This document shows, piece after piece, positions 51,076-58,018 of a stretch of 64,000 nucleotides of DNA. This stretch comes from Rothia nasimurium. GTDB lineage: Bacteria > Actinomycetota > Actinomycetes > Actinomycetales > Micrococcaceae. The stretch is taken from the NCBI RefSeq assembly GCF_928382285.1, contig NZ_CAKMSS010000004.1:151113-215112 (forward strand), written 5' to 3'. The position numbers and the translations under genes are program-made. Numbering within the stretch: position 1 is the stretch's first letter; each line of letters opens with the position of its first letter. A model generated the notes under the pieces. It had not been told where the DNA came from. It did no database searches and was given only the letters and a program-made list of their open reading frames with translations.

Positions 51076-53373
51076 ATGAGCACGGTAAGCAAGCACGAAG
51101 ACGTCCCTGTTGTCAGCCGCGTGAGCGAAGAAGCTACGGCCTTTGACAACCCCAAGATTGGCCACCGCACTAAGGTAGCGGCGGGCCCCGGTGGTGTACT
51201 GCACGCCATGGCACACGCTATCCCCGCCCGCGGCCTGCTCCCCCTGATTAACATGAACCAGCACGGCGGCGTCGACTGCCCCGGCTGCGCCTGGCCCGAA
51301 CCCCACCAGAAGGATAAGAACGTGGTGGAGTTCTGCGAAAACGGCGCCAAGGCCATCGCTGAGGAGACCACCCCCGACCGGGCCGATGTTGATTTCTGGG
51401 CGCAGTACTCGGTCACCGAGCTGCGCGACAAGACCGATTTCTGGCTGGGCAAGCAGGGCCGCATCACCCAGCCCCTGCTCTACGACCGCTCTAGCGGGGA
51501 CGACCATTACCGTCCTATCAGCTGGGACAAGGCCATCGGTATGATTGCCGACCAGCTCAAGAAAACCGACCCCAAAAAGGCCGTTTTCTACACCTCGGGT
51601 CGAGCCTCCAACGAGGCAGCCTACGCCTTCCAGCTGCTGGCCCGCCGTCTGGGCTCCAACAACCTGCCCGACTGTGGCAACCTCTGCCACGAGTCCACCG
51701 GTGTCGCCCTCAAAGAGGTCGCTGGCCTGGGCAAGGGCTCAATCACCATGAGCGACCTCGAAACCACCGACCTGCTCATCTCTGTAGGTCAGAACCCCGG
51801 CACCAACCACCCGCGCTCGCTGACCAGCTTCAAGAAGATGAAGGAAAACGGCGGCAAGATGGTGGTGCTCAACCCCATGCCTGAAACCGGTCTGATGGCA
51901 TTCCGTGAACCCCAGTCGCCGGTGGGCATGATTGTGCCCGAGAAGCTGGCAGACGAGTATCTGCAGGTGCGTCTGGATGGCGACCGAGCCTTCTTCCAGC
52001 AGCTCAACAAAGAGCTGATTCGGCGCGATGCCATCGACCACGTTTTCATTGAGAAATTTACGGACGGCTTCGAGCAGCTACGCGAGCACCTTTTGGGTCT
52101 GGACGACGCTGAGCTGGAACGCGGCTCTGGCATTTCGGCTGCCCAGGTGGCGCGGGTTGCCGACCTGGTTGAGGCCTCTGAAAATGCTATTGTCTCCTGG
52201 ACTCTGGGCGTCACCCAGCACCGCGAGTCGGTGGCTACCCTGCGGGAGATGATGAATTTCCTCTTCCTCACCGGCAATATGGGTAAGCCCGGGGCTGGTT
52301 CTGCGCCTTTCCGCGGCCACTCCAACGTGCAGGGCAACCGCACCGTGGGTATCTGGGAGAAGATGCCTGAGCCCTTCCTTGCGGCTCTTGAAGACTACTT
52401 TGGCTTCCCCGTCCCCCGGGAGCACGGTCTGGACACCGTGGATGCCCTGCGCCAGATGCGCGACGGTGAGAACCAGTTCTTCATGTCTCTGGGCGGTAAC
52501 CTGGTGCGCGTTGCCTCAGATACCACCGCCTGCGAGAAGGCCATGAGCCAGCAGGAGATGACCGTCCACCTGTCCACCAAGCCCAATGGCTCGCACGCCT
52601 ACCCCGGCGAGAAGGCACTGATTCTGCCCGTCCTGGCCCGTACCGACCGCGATGTGCAGGCGTCCGGCCCGCAGAAGATTACCGTGGAGAACTCTTTCGG
52701 TATCGTCTCTGCTTCTATCGGCAAGCGCACCGCTAACGACGACCTCGACCTCAAGTCAGAGGTAGAGATTATTTGCTCGGTGGGCCGTGAAACCTTTGGT
52801 GATGATTTCTGGCAGCCCATGATCGACGACTACGGCGTGATTCGTGAGGCTATTGAGGGCACTATCCCCGGGTTTGAGCGCTACAACGAGCGGATTGAGA
52901 AGCCCGGTGGTTTCTACCTGCCGAACGGCCCGCGTGAGCGCGTCTTCAACACCGAAACCGGCAAGGCCCGGTTGACGGTCAATGAGACCAATGTGCTGGA
53001 TGTCCCCGAGGGTCACCTGCTACTGTCGACGGTGCGTTCGCATGACCAGTTCAATTCCACGATTTACGGGCTGGACGACCGCTACCGCGGTGTGCGCGGT
53101 GGCCGCCGCGTGGTCTTTATGCACCGGGACGACATCGCCGCCCTGGGTCTTGAGGACGGCTCCCTGGTGGATATTGTGTCGGTCTGGGAGGACGGCGAGC
53201 GTCGGGCTCCTAATTTCCGTGTGGTGGAGTACGACCACGCCCGCGGCTGCTGCACCGTCTACCTGCCCGAGGGCAATGTGCTGGTTCCGCTTGATTCGGC
53301 GGCGAAGCGCTCGAACACTCCGGTGTATAAGTCGGTGCTGGTGCGCCTGGAATCGCTGGGGCGTAAGGCTTAA
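51076..53373 (+). CDS. FdhF/YdeP-family molybdopterin oxidoreductase
   Basis: A 765-aa enzyme of the DMSO-reductase superfamily, YdeP branch. The N-terminal segment has VDCPGCAWPEP and VVEFCENGAKAIAEE, with fewer Cys than a full 4Fe-4S site. The MGD domain shows PISWDKAIGMIADQL, SGRASNEAAYAFQLLARRLG and LPDCGNLCHESTGVAL. The C-terminal domain (from about 640) has RSHDQFNSTIYGLDDRYRGV. The usual YdeP position carries cysteine, not selenocysteine. Physiological substrate unknown; formate oxidation is not shown. It is made with fdhD, its expected maturation factor. Confidence 0.88.
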   Translation: MSTVSKHEDVPVVSRVSEEATAFDNPKIGHRTKVAAGPGGVLHAMAHAIPARGLLPLINMNQHGGVDCPGCAWPEPHQKDKNVVEFCENGAKAIAEETTPDRADVDFWAQYSVTELRDKTDFWLGKQGRITQPLLYDRSSGDDHYRPISWDKAIGMIADQLKKTDPKKAVFYTSGRASNEAAYAFQLLARRLGSNNLPDCGNLCHESTGVALKEVAGLGKGSITMSDLETTDLLISVGQNPGTNHPRSLTSFKKMKENGGKMVVLNPMPETGLMAFREPQSPVGMIVPEKLADEYLQVRLDGDRAFFQQLNKELIRRDAIDHVFIEKFTDGFEQLREHLLGLDDAELERGSGISAAQVARVADLVEASENAIVSWTLGVTQHRESVATLREMMNFLFLTGNMGKPGAGSAPFRGHSNVQGNRTVGIWEKMPEPFLAALEDYFGFPVPREHGLDTVDALRQMRDGENQFFMSLGGNLVRVASDTTACEKAMSQQEMTVHLSTKPNGSHAYPGEKALILPVLARTDRDVQASGPQKITVENSFGIVSASIGKRTANDDLDLKSEVEIICSVGRETFGDDFWQPMIDDYGVIREAIEGTIPGFERYNERIEKPGGFYLPNGPRERVFNTETGKARLTVNETNVLDVPEGHLLLSTVRSHDQFNSTIYGLDDRYRGVRGGRRVVFMHRDDIAALGLEDGSLVDIVSVWEDGERRAPNFRVVEYDHARGCCTVYLPEGNVLVPLDSAAKRSNTPVYKSVLVRLESLGRKA

Positions 53374-53414
53374 GCAGCGGTAGCGGGCGGACGGCCGGGC
53401 CTCGGCCCGCCCAA

Positions 53415-53472
53415 GGTAATCGAAAGCTTCATCAGCGCGTTCTAAGAACATGCTGATGAAGCTTTCGATTAC
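53415..53472. repeat. GTAATCGAAA palindrome, family D copy 3
   Basis: GTAATCGAAAGCTTCATCAG pairs perfectly with 53453-53472, and the inner CGTTC / GAACA region is nearly paired. It lies between the convergent molybdopterin and ATPase genes. Its inner sequence is the reverse complement of the pattern in copies 1 and 2, so it is inserted in the opposite orientation. Confidence 0.85.
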
Positions 53473-53480
53473 ATTAGATA

Positions 53481-54698
53481 CTAGAAGGATGAACCGGCTA
53501 AAAACTCAAATACATCTAGCCACTCAATATCACCTGTTGAAGGGGCGAATCTATCACCTGTGAGTAGGAGGCAACGCGCTCCGGGGGATAGTCGCTGAAA
53601 AGGGGCTAATTCTCGTGCTAGGGTTTGCTCAGATTCTGTTGTTAGGGCTACCTGAATATAGATTGTGCGCCCTTCTTTCTTGGCTAGAAAGTCTATTTCA
53701 CCTTCGGGGACCTGCCCGGTGGTGACTTCAAAACCCCGGCGGAGAAGTTCTAGGTACACCATATTTTCGAGGTCTCGACCCCTGTTGTAATCCCGTGACC
53801 CTAGCAAAGAATTGCGTAGACCGGGGTCTACGAAGTACATTTTCCCGTTGGTCTTTAGCCACTGCTTCCCTTGGGTGTCGTACCGGCGGCAGCGGTAAAG
53901 TAAGTGCGCGTCGACCATTAACTGTAGGTATCGATCTACGAGCTCAGATGAAACATTCCTGCCGTGTGACTTGAGTTGTTTCACGATGGAGAGGGTTGAA
54001 AGTTCAGAGCCTGCGTTATCAAAAACGAAACGGGCTACTCGCAGAAAGGCTTCGGTATCGCGTATCTGCCCGCGTAACGCTATGTCCCTGGTAAAGATTG
54101 AGTCAAAGAGACCGGTGTTGAGCTGTCGTACTACTTCTTCGTTGGTTGTTACAGCTGCTGCTGGGAAGGTACCCCATTTGATCCATTGTTGGTAGGCCTG
54201 AACTGCTCCTGTGAAGTGTATCCCTGAGTGTTCTCGGAAACGAGTAAATTCGGTCAATGACAGGGGGAGCATGGATATCTCGATATAGCGCCCTGCTAAA
54301 TAGGTGATGGACTCAGAAATGAACATTGACGCGTTGGATCCGGTAACACAGATTTCAAGATTCTCGCGGCTACGCAGTGAGTTTACGACGCGAGCCCAGT
54401 CATTTAGTTCCTGAACTTCGTCGATGTGTAGAAACCGTACTTCGTGGTTTTCTATCGTTTCGAGAACATGTGCGTGGAAGATCTGCGGATCTCGCAGGTT
54501 GTCGTTGCTCATGTCTTCAAAATTGATAGATAGTATCTGGTGAGGGGCAACCCCGTGGCTTATGAGGTGTTCTCGATACATTCGAAGTAGGGCTGATTTG
54601 CCGCAGCGTCGTACGCCGGTAATGACCCGTACAAGAGCGGGGTCCGTGATGCTGGTTAACAGGTCAAGGTAGCGGTCGCGAGCAAGAAGCTGAGTCAT
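53481..54698 (-). CDS. AAA_14/DUF4143 ATPase
   Basis: A 405-aa protein with an N-terminal P-loop ATPase (Walker A GVRRCGKSALL, residues 28-35; Walker B FLHIDEVQEL; sensor ICVTGSNASM) and a C-terminal DUF4143 domain. The latter is a winged helix then a nuclease-like fold: GSELSTLSIVKQLKSHGRNV and TGQVPEGEIDFLAKKEGRTI, where E-x-D-F resembles an endonuclease core. Such proteins are common, mobile and mostly of unknown role. The codons are A/T-richer than those of neighbours, suggesting transfer. Two 22-bp near-palindromes lie at its start, one overlapping the first bases. Confidence 0.87.
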   Translation of the reverse strand: MTQLLARDRYLDLLTSITDPALVRVITGVRRCGKSALLRMYREHLISHGVAPHQILSINFEDMSNDNLRDPQIFHAHVLETIENHEVRFLHIDEVQELNDWARVVNSLRSRENLEICVTGSNASMFISESITYLAGRYIEISMLPLSLTEFTRFREHSGIHFTGAVQAYQQWIKWGTFPAAAVTTNEEVVRQLNTGLFDSIFTRDIALRGQIRDTEAFLRVARFVFDNAGSELSTLSIVKQLKSHGRNVSSELVDRYLQLMVDAHLLYRCRRYDTQGKQWLKTNGKMYFVDPGLRNSLLGSRDYNRGRDLENMVYLELLRRGFEVTTGQVPEGEIDFLAKKEGRTIYIQVALTTESEQTLARELAPFQRLSPGARCLLLTGDRFAPSTGDIEWLDVFEFLAGSSF

Positions 54699-54771
54699 AA
54701 TTTCGAATATACCTGAAATTAAGTGAAATCTGCCCTGTAATTTCAGGTATACCTGAAATTGCAGGGCAGAT
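54699..54771. promoter_or_regulatory. Two 22-bp palindromic operator-like sites, 40 bp apart
   Basis: Site 1 (54699-54720) and site 2 (54739-54760) both contain AATTTC and TATACCTGAAATT. Site 2 is a perfect 22-bp palindrome, and site 1 has one altered half. The centre-to-centre distance is 40 bp (about four helical turns). Site 2 is enclosed by a further stem ATCTGCCCTG / CAGGGCAGAT (54728-54737, 54762-54771), so the same stretch may terminate the response-regulator operon. Confidence 0.65.
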
Positions 54772-54777
54772 GAAGTT

Positions 54778-55428
54778 TTAATCCAGCACCGGGAAATTGT
54801 GGTGCCCGGCGTGTACTAGGAGCTGGGTGCGGGTGGTGACGCCCATCTTTTTGTAGACCTGTGAGAGCGTGTTTTTGATGCTTGAGAGTGAGTAGTTCAG
54901 CTCTTCCGCGATTTCTTGGTTGGTGTGTCCCAGACAGACGAGCTTGGTGATGGCCTGCTCTGTCTCGTTGAGTTCGCTCCAGGGGTCGCCCTGGGGTGGT
55001 TGGGTGAGGTTCATGGAGATGACCAGGCTGGCGAGGGCCCGCCTGTCGATGATGGCCCGCCCTTCAACTGCGGCTGTGACTGCCTGTTTGATTTCTTTGG
55101 CGCGGGAGTTTTTGAGGAGGTAGCCGTGTACGCCTGCGGCGAGGGCTTGGCTGACGTAGCTGTAGCTATCGAAGGTGGTGACGGCGATGATTTTGGTGTC
55201 TGGGTGGGTTGCCAGGATGCGCTGGGTGGCTTCTATGCCGTCCATGACGGGCATGTTGAGGTCCATGAGGAAGACCTCGGGGCGTAGGGTGTTGGCAATG
55301 GTGATGGCCTCTTGCCCGTTGCGTCCTGTGGCGATGAGGTTGAGGTCGGGGTCGTTTTTGATGTAGAGGCCCAGGAGTTCGTTGAAGTCGGGGTCGTCTT
55401 CGATGAGGGCTACGGTGGGTTGGTGCAT
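54778..55428 (-). CDS. NarL/LuxR-type response regulator
   Basis: A 216-aa regulator with a receiver domain (VALIEDDPDFNELL; phospho-acceptor Asp56 in VFLMDLNMPVMDG; Lys in YLLKNSR). The C-terminal LuxR helix-turn-helix is ITKLVCLGHTNQEIAEELNY then SLSSIKNTLSQVYKKM. It begins 12 bases after the kinase gene and should be phosphorylated by it. Its probable DNA target is the GTACTTAAGTAC palindrome at 56850 and 57292, upstream of this operon and of two other genes (inference from shared architecture). Confidence 0.92.
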   Translation of the reverse strand: MHQPTVALIEDDPDFNELLGLYIKNDPDLNLIATGRNGQEAITIANTLRPEVFLMDLNMPVMDGIEATQRILATHPDTKIIAVTTFDSYSYVSQALAAGVHGYLLKNSRAKEIKQAVTAAVEGRAIIDRRALASLVISMNLTQPPQGDPWSELNETEQAITKLVCLGHTNQEIAEELNYSLSSIKNTLSQVYKKMGVTTRTQLLVHAGHHNFPVLD

Positions 55429-55440
55429 GGTGGGTGCTTT

Positions 55441-56595
55441 CTAGGCGGTGGCGAGGGGCAGGTGGATGGTGAGGTTCCAGGTTGTGTCTGTTACTCCGTA
55501 GTGCATGGTTCCGCCGAGGGCGCGGATGCGCTCACCTATGCCGACGAGCCCGTAGCCGGTGCCCCGGGTGCGCTTTTTGGGGGTGCTGGGGGCGGTGGGG
55601 TTGGAGGTGATGACGGTGACGCCGGTGAGGTTGGGTTTGGCGGTGACGGTGATGGTGCACCCTGGTTGGGCGTATTTTTTGGCGTTGTGGCAGATTTCTT
55701 GGATGAGTTTGTGGAAAGTGGGGCGCACGCCGTCGGGTAGGTCGGCTTCGGTGATGGTGATGTTTTCGTGCAGGGTGAAGCCGTGGTCGGTGAGGTCTTT
55801 GCGGGCTTGGGCTAGGGTTTGGGTGAGGTTGATGGTGGGGGCGGACGTCTGGGGTAGGGCTGTGGGGTCGGTGTCTCCTCGGGTGGTGCGGATGAGCAGG
55901 CGCATGTCTGTGAGGGCTTTGTGGGTGTGTTCTTCGATGGTGTGCAGGGCGGTGTCTTTGCCGCTGGGGGTGATTGCATCGAGTCCTTGGCCGGTGGTGA
56001 GGCCGATGACGCTGATGTGCCGAGCTACGGTGTCGTGGAGTTCGCGGGCTAGGGCGCGGTTGGATTCAGCTACCTGTTCTTTGTAGTCGGCATATTCCTG
56101 AGCCAGGGTCTTTTTCTGCTCCCAGGAGATCCGTAGTGCTAGGGGAACAAAAAATAGAAGAACACAGAAGGATAATGACACGATGAGCCAGCTGAGAAAA
56201 TTTTGATTTACAAACCCGCTGAAGAAAAATAAAAGTACGCTAACTCCTAATAAAATAAGCTGCCTTGAGCTAGCTAGAAAAACTGCTAGGGGAACCCCAA
56301 AAAATATTCCTAGGTAGAAGAAACTGTTATCGGGAATATGAGTATAAAAGGAACTAATTACAAGCCCAACGCAGAAAATATACGGGGTGAATATTTTCTT
56401 GGCATAGAAGGTGTAGAGCAGGAGTGTAAGGAGCAGCAGAGACACTAGGTTGTAGAAGCGGTCTGCTCCAGAAAGATAGGGTACCTGTAGAAAGTCACCA
56501 AGGGTTACCAGAACTGTAACGAAGAGTAGAGTAATGCGTAGTTTCCCTGTTGGCTTTATAGCAGGGAGGTTACGGGTGATTTCGAGGTAGTTCAT
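55441..56595 (-). CDS. HisKA_3 sensor histidine kinase with polytopic membrane sensor
   Basis: A 384-aa kinase. Residues about 20-155 form five to six transmembrane helices with almost no extracytoplasmic loop, then a coiled-coil (KKTLAQEYADYKEQVAESNR). The HisKA_3 motif is ALARELHDTVARHISVIGLT (His187), and the ATPase domain has FHKLIQEICHNAKKY (N box) and GTGYGLVGIGERI (G box). Such membrane-embedded sensors often detect peptides or envelope stress. It starts eight bases after the stop of a small secreted peptide and lacks its own strong ribosome-binding site, so it is probably coupled to the peptide. The 5' half is A/T-rich. Confidence 0.9.
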   Translation of the reverse strand: MNYLEITRNLPAIKPTGKLRITLLFVTVLVTLGDFLQVPYLSGADRFYNLVSLLLLTLLLYTFYAKKIFTPYIFCVGLVISSFYTHIPDNSFFYLGIFFGVPLAVFLASSRQLILLGVSVLLFFFSGFVNQNFLSWLIVSLSFCVLLFFVPLALRISWEQKKTLAQEYADYKEQVAESNRALARELHDTVARHISVIGLTTGQGLDAITPSGKDTALHTIEEHTHKALTDMRLLIRTTRGDTDPTALPQTSAPTINLTQTLAQARKDLTDHGFTLHENITITEADLPDGVRPTFHKLIQEICHNAKKYAQPGCTITVTAKPNLTGVTVITSNPTAPSTPKKRTRGTGYGLVGIGERIRALGGTMHYGVTDTTWNLTIHLPLATA

Positions 56596-56603
56596 ATGGA
56601 TTT

Positions 56604-56765
56604 CTATTTTTTACAGAGTCGTAGATGTTCCAAAAATTTTGGACAGCCGATAGCTAACTCTACTTCTGGGGTGGCAGAAGTGGGTGCGTGGTGGCCGTAA
56701 AGGTGATTTTGTGCAGGTAACGCTAGGGTAAGGGCAACTAACAGGGTTGTCAGAGTCGCTTTCAT
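56604..56765 (-). CDS. Small secreted peptide, candidate signal for the adjacent kinase
   Basis: A 53-aa gene product: a signal-peptide-like N-terminus (MKATLTTLLVALTLALPAQN), then a short mature part ending CPKFLEHLRLCKK, with two cysteines nine residues apart that could form a ring. AGAGGATCC precedes the ATG at 56765; two in-frame ATGs upstream are less likely because they lack such a site. It is the first gene of the kinase-regulator operon, eight bases before the kinase, and its promoter shares the GTACTTAAGTAC-CTTGAA arrangement. A pheromone or secreted regulator of the kinase is the attractive reading; this is inference. I know of no homologue. Confidence 0.6.
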   Translation of the reverse strand: MKATLTTLLVALTLALPAQNHLYGHHAPTSATPEVELAIGCPKFLEHLRLCKK

Positions 56766-56826
56766 CTGGATCCTCTTTGACATAGTTGGAGTTCTATGCC
56801 TAGAAATACAGGGTTTTTGGACAAAC

Positions 56827-56884
56827 TTCAAGGGGCTATAGAGAAGTCGGTACTTAAGTACTAGATGTGCTGTATCCTCTTGAA
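56827..56884. promoter_or_regulatory. Divergent promoter with GTACTTAAGTAC operator
   Basis: The perfect palindrome GTACTTAAGTAC (56850-56861) lies between two CTTGAA boxes, one on each strand (56879-56884 plus; 56827-56832 minus). Each is exactly 16 bases from the end of the AAGTACT/C half-site. It would serve the peptide-kinase-regulator operon on one side and the 40-aa peptide gene on the other. Confidence 0.65.
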
Positions 56885-56988
56885 TTTGCAGAGTGGTGTG
56901 TGATGTTATGAAAATATCGAAGCTGATATAGAAATCTATCTTCGGTGAAGTTTCTTTATGCTTTCATAAACAAAGGAGATAGCGAAAC

Positions 56989-57111
56989 ATGACTTCAGAA
57001 ACTCTCAGCTCGCTTCTGAGCTACATCACCTACGGTGGTGCAATTGCTACCTTGTGTGTTGCTACGGTAACTCTGTATCGGCACCAAAAAGCTAAGCGCG
57101 AGAATCAGTAA
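56989..57111 (+). CDS. 40-aa membrane peptide
   Basis: A complete short gene with a proper ribosome-binding site (AAAGGAGA) before ATG 56989. The product is MTSETLSSLLSYITYGGAIA with a hydrophobic stretch (to about residue 27) and a basic tail RHQKAKRENQ. It is one short transmembrane helix, so it is either a membrane stress peptide or a bacteriocin-like peptide. A hairpin terminator follows. Its promoter has the GTACTTAAGTAC palindrome, so it is a likely target of the adjacent two-component system. Function unknown. Confidence 0.65.
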   Translation: MTSETLSSLLSYITYGGAIATLCVATVTLYRHQKAKRENQ

Positions 57112-57123
57112 ATAGACACCGCT

Positions 57124-57156
57124 AGGCCTGCATCTCCAACTGTGAGATGCAGGCCT
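57124..57156 (+). terminator. Hairpin after the 40-aa peptide gene
   Basis: AGGCCTGCATCTC / GAGATGCAGGCCT (13-bp perfect arms, 7-base loop), with further CCGC / GCGG pairing outside. No long T-run follows. Confidence 0.6.
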
Positions 57157-57288
57157 GGCGGTTGTCTAGAAACACTTCAGTTAAAGTATGTACCTGACTG
57201 TTTACTTCTATGTCTGCCTAGTTTGGGACTGCTGGCGTGAAGAGGAAAATACCCTTAAGGAGTGTTGAGTCAAGTTTCTAAGCACAAC

Positions 57289-57326
57289 TCAGTACTTAAG
57301 TACTGAAGGTGCTTCTACCTCTTGAA
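57289..57326 (+). promoter_or_regulatory. TCAGTACTTAAGTACTGA operator with CTTGAA box
   Basis: A perfect 18-bp palindrome (57289-57306); from its AAGTACT half there are 16 bases to CTTGAA (57321-57326), as at the divergent promoter near 56855. The stretch GGTGCT-n4-CCTCTTGAA is also shared with the plus-strand side of that promoter. It drives the lipoprotein gene at 57386. Confidence 0.65.
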
Positions 57327-57385
57327 AACTTCAGATGTGTCTGGTGGAATAATTACAATTCTTGGCATTCAAAGGAGATTGCACC

Positions 57386-57838
57386 ATGCCACGTCGAGCC
57401 CTTCCCCTTGCCCTACTCATTCCGCTACTGGCGGCCTGCTCCAGCGGCGCGTCCACTACAGCTGAGGCACCAAGCTCCACCCCGAGCGTCCGCACCACCA
57501 CTGTGCCGCCACCTGCTACCACAGCAACCGCCAGCCCCGAAGAGCTGGCAACCCAGGGCCCCACTATTTCTAACGAAGATATTCAGCGGGGCATCGACAC
57601 CGGCAATATCTACGTGCTTTACTCCGGCGTCATGTGCTTCGGCGGCACACTAGCTGACCCCACCGAGTTTGCTGAGCAAGAACTAGCCAGCGACTACATG
57701 AGCGAGGAAGAATACCAGCAGCACTACAGCCAGATCCCGGCAGAAGTCCTTGCTCAGAGCGAGAACAACAAAACCGGTATCTTCACCGCTCCCCAAGAAT
57801 GCCTAGACGCTGGCTGGTCCCAGGCCGGAGCCATCTAA
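57386..57838 (+). CDS. Small lipoprotein, likely target of the adjacent two-component system
   Basis: A 150-aa protein with a lipoprotein signal (MPRRALPLALLIPLLAACSS; Cys18 as lipid site), a Thr/Pro/Ser-rich linker (about residues 20-58) and a small acidic domain. That domain has two cysteines (MCFGG and QECLDAGW) that may form a disulfide. AAAGGAGA precedes ATG 57386. No family is recognised. The promoter shares the palindrome of the peptide-kinase operon, so it is probably part of the same response. Confidence 0.75.
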   Translation: MPRRALPLALLIPLLAACSSGASTTAEAPSSTPSVRTTTVPPPATTATASPEELATQGPTISNEDIQRGIDTGNIYVLYSGVMCFGGTLADPTEFAEQELASDYMSEEEYQQHYSQIPAEVLAQSENNKTGIFTAPQECLDAGWSQAGAI

Positions 57839-58018
57839 AGCAGCCTGCACCCCCGCCCGTATCTGTTACCTCTGTTACGACCGGCCCCAACCCGCGGTAA
57901 CCCCAGGACTTACTCTGTAACCGGGGCGACGGCGTCCGCCCCAAACTCGGTAGACTAGAGCAGAACCAAAGTCCCAACCCGCCGTGCCCACCTACGCCCG
58001 GCGCCGAAAGGAAAACCC

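Noticed and set aside
51076..53373. Selenocysteine in the formate-dehydrogenase-like enzyme
   Set aside because: The frame has no in-frame TGA, and cysteine codes for the position in LPDCGNLCHESTG.
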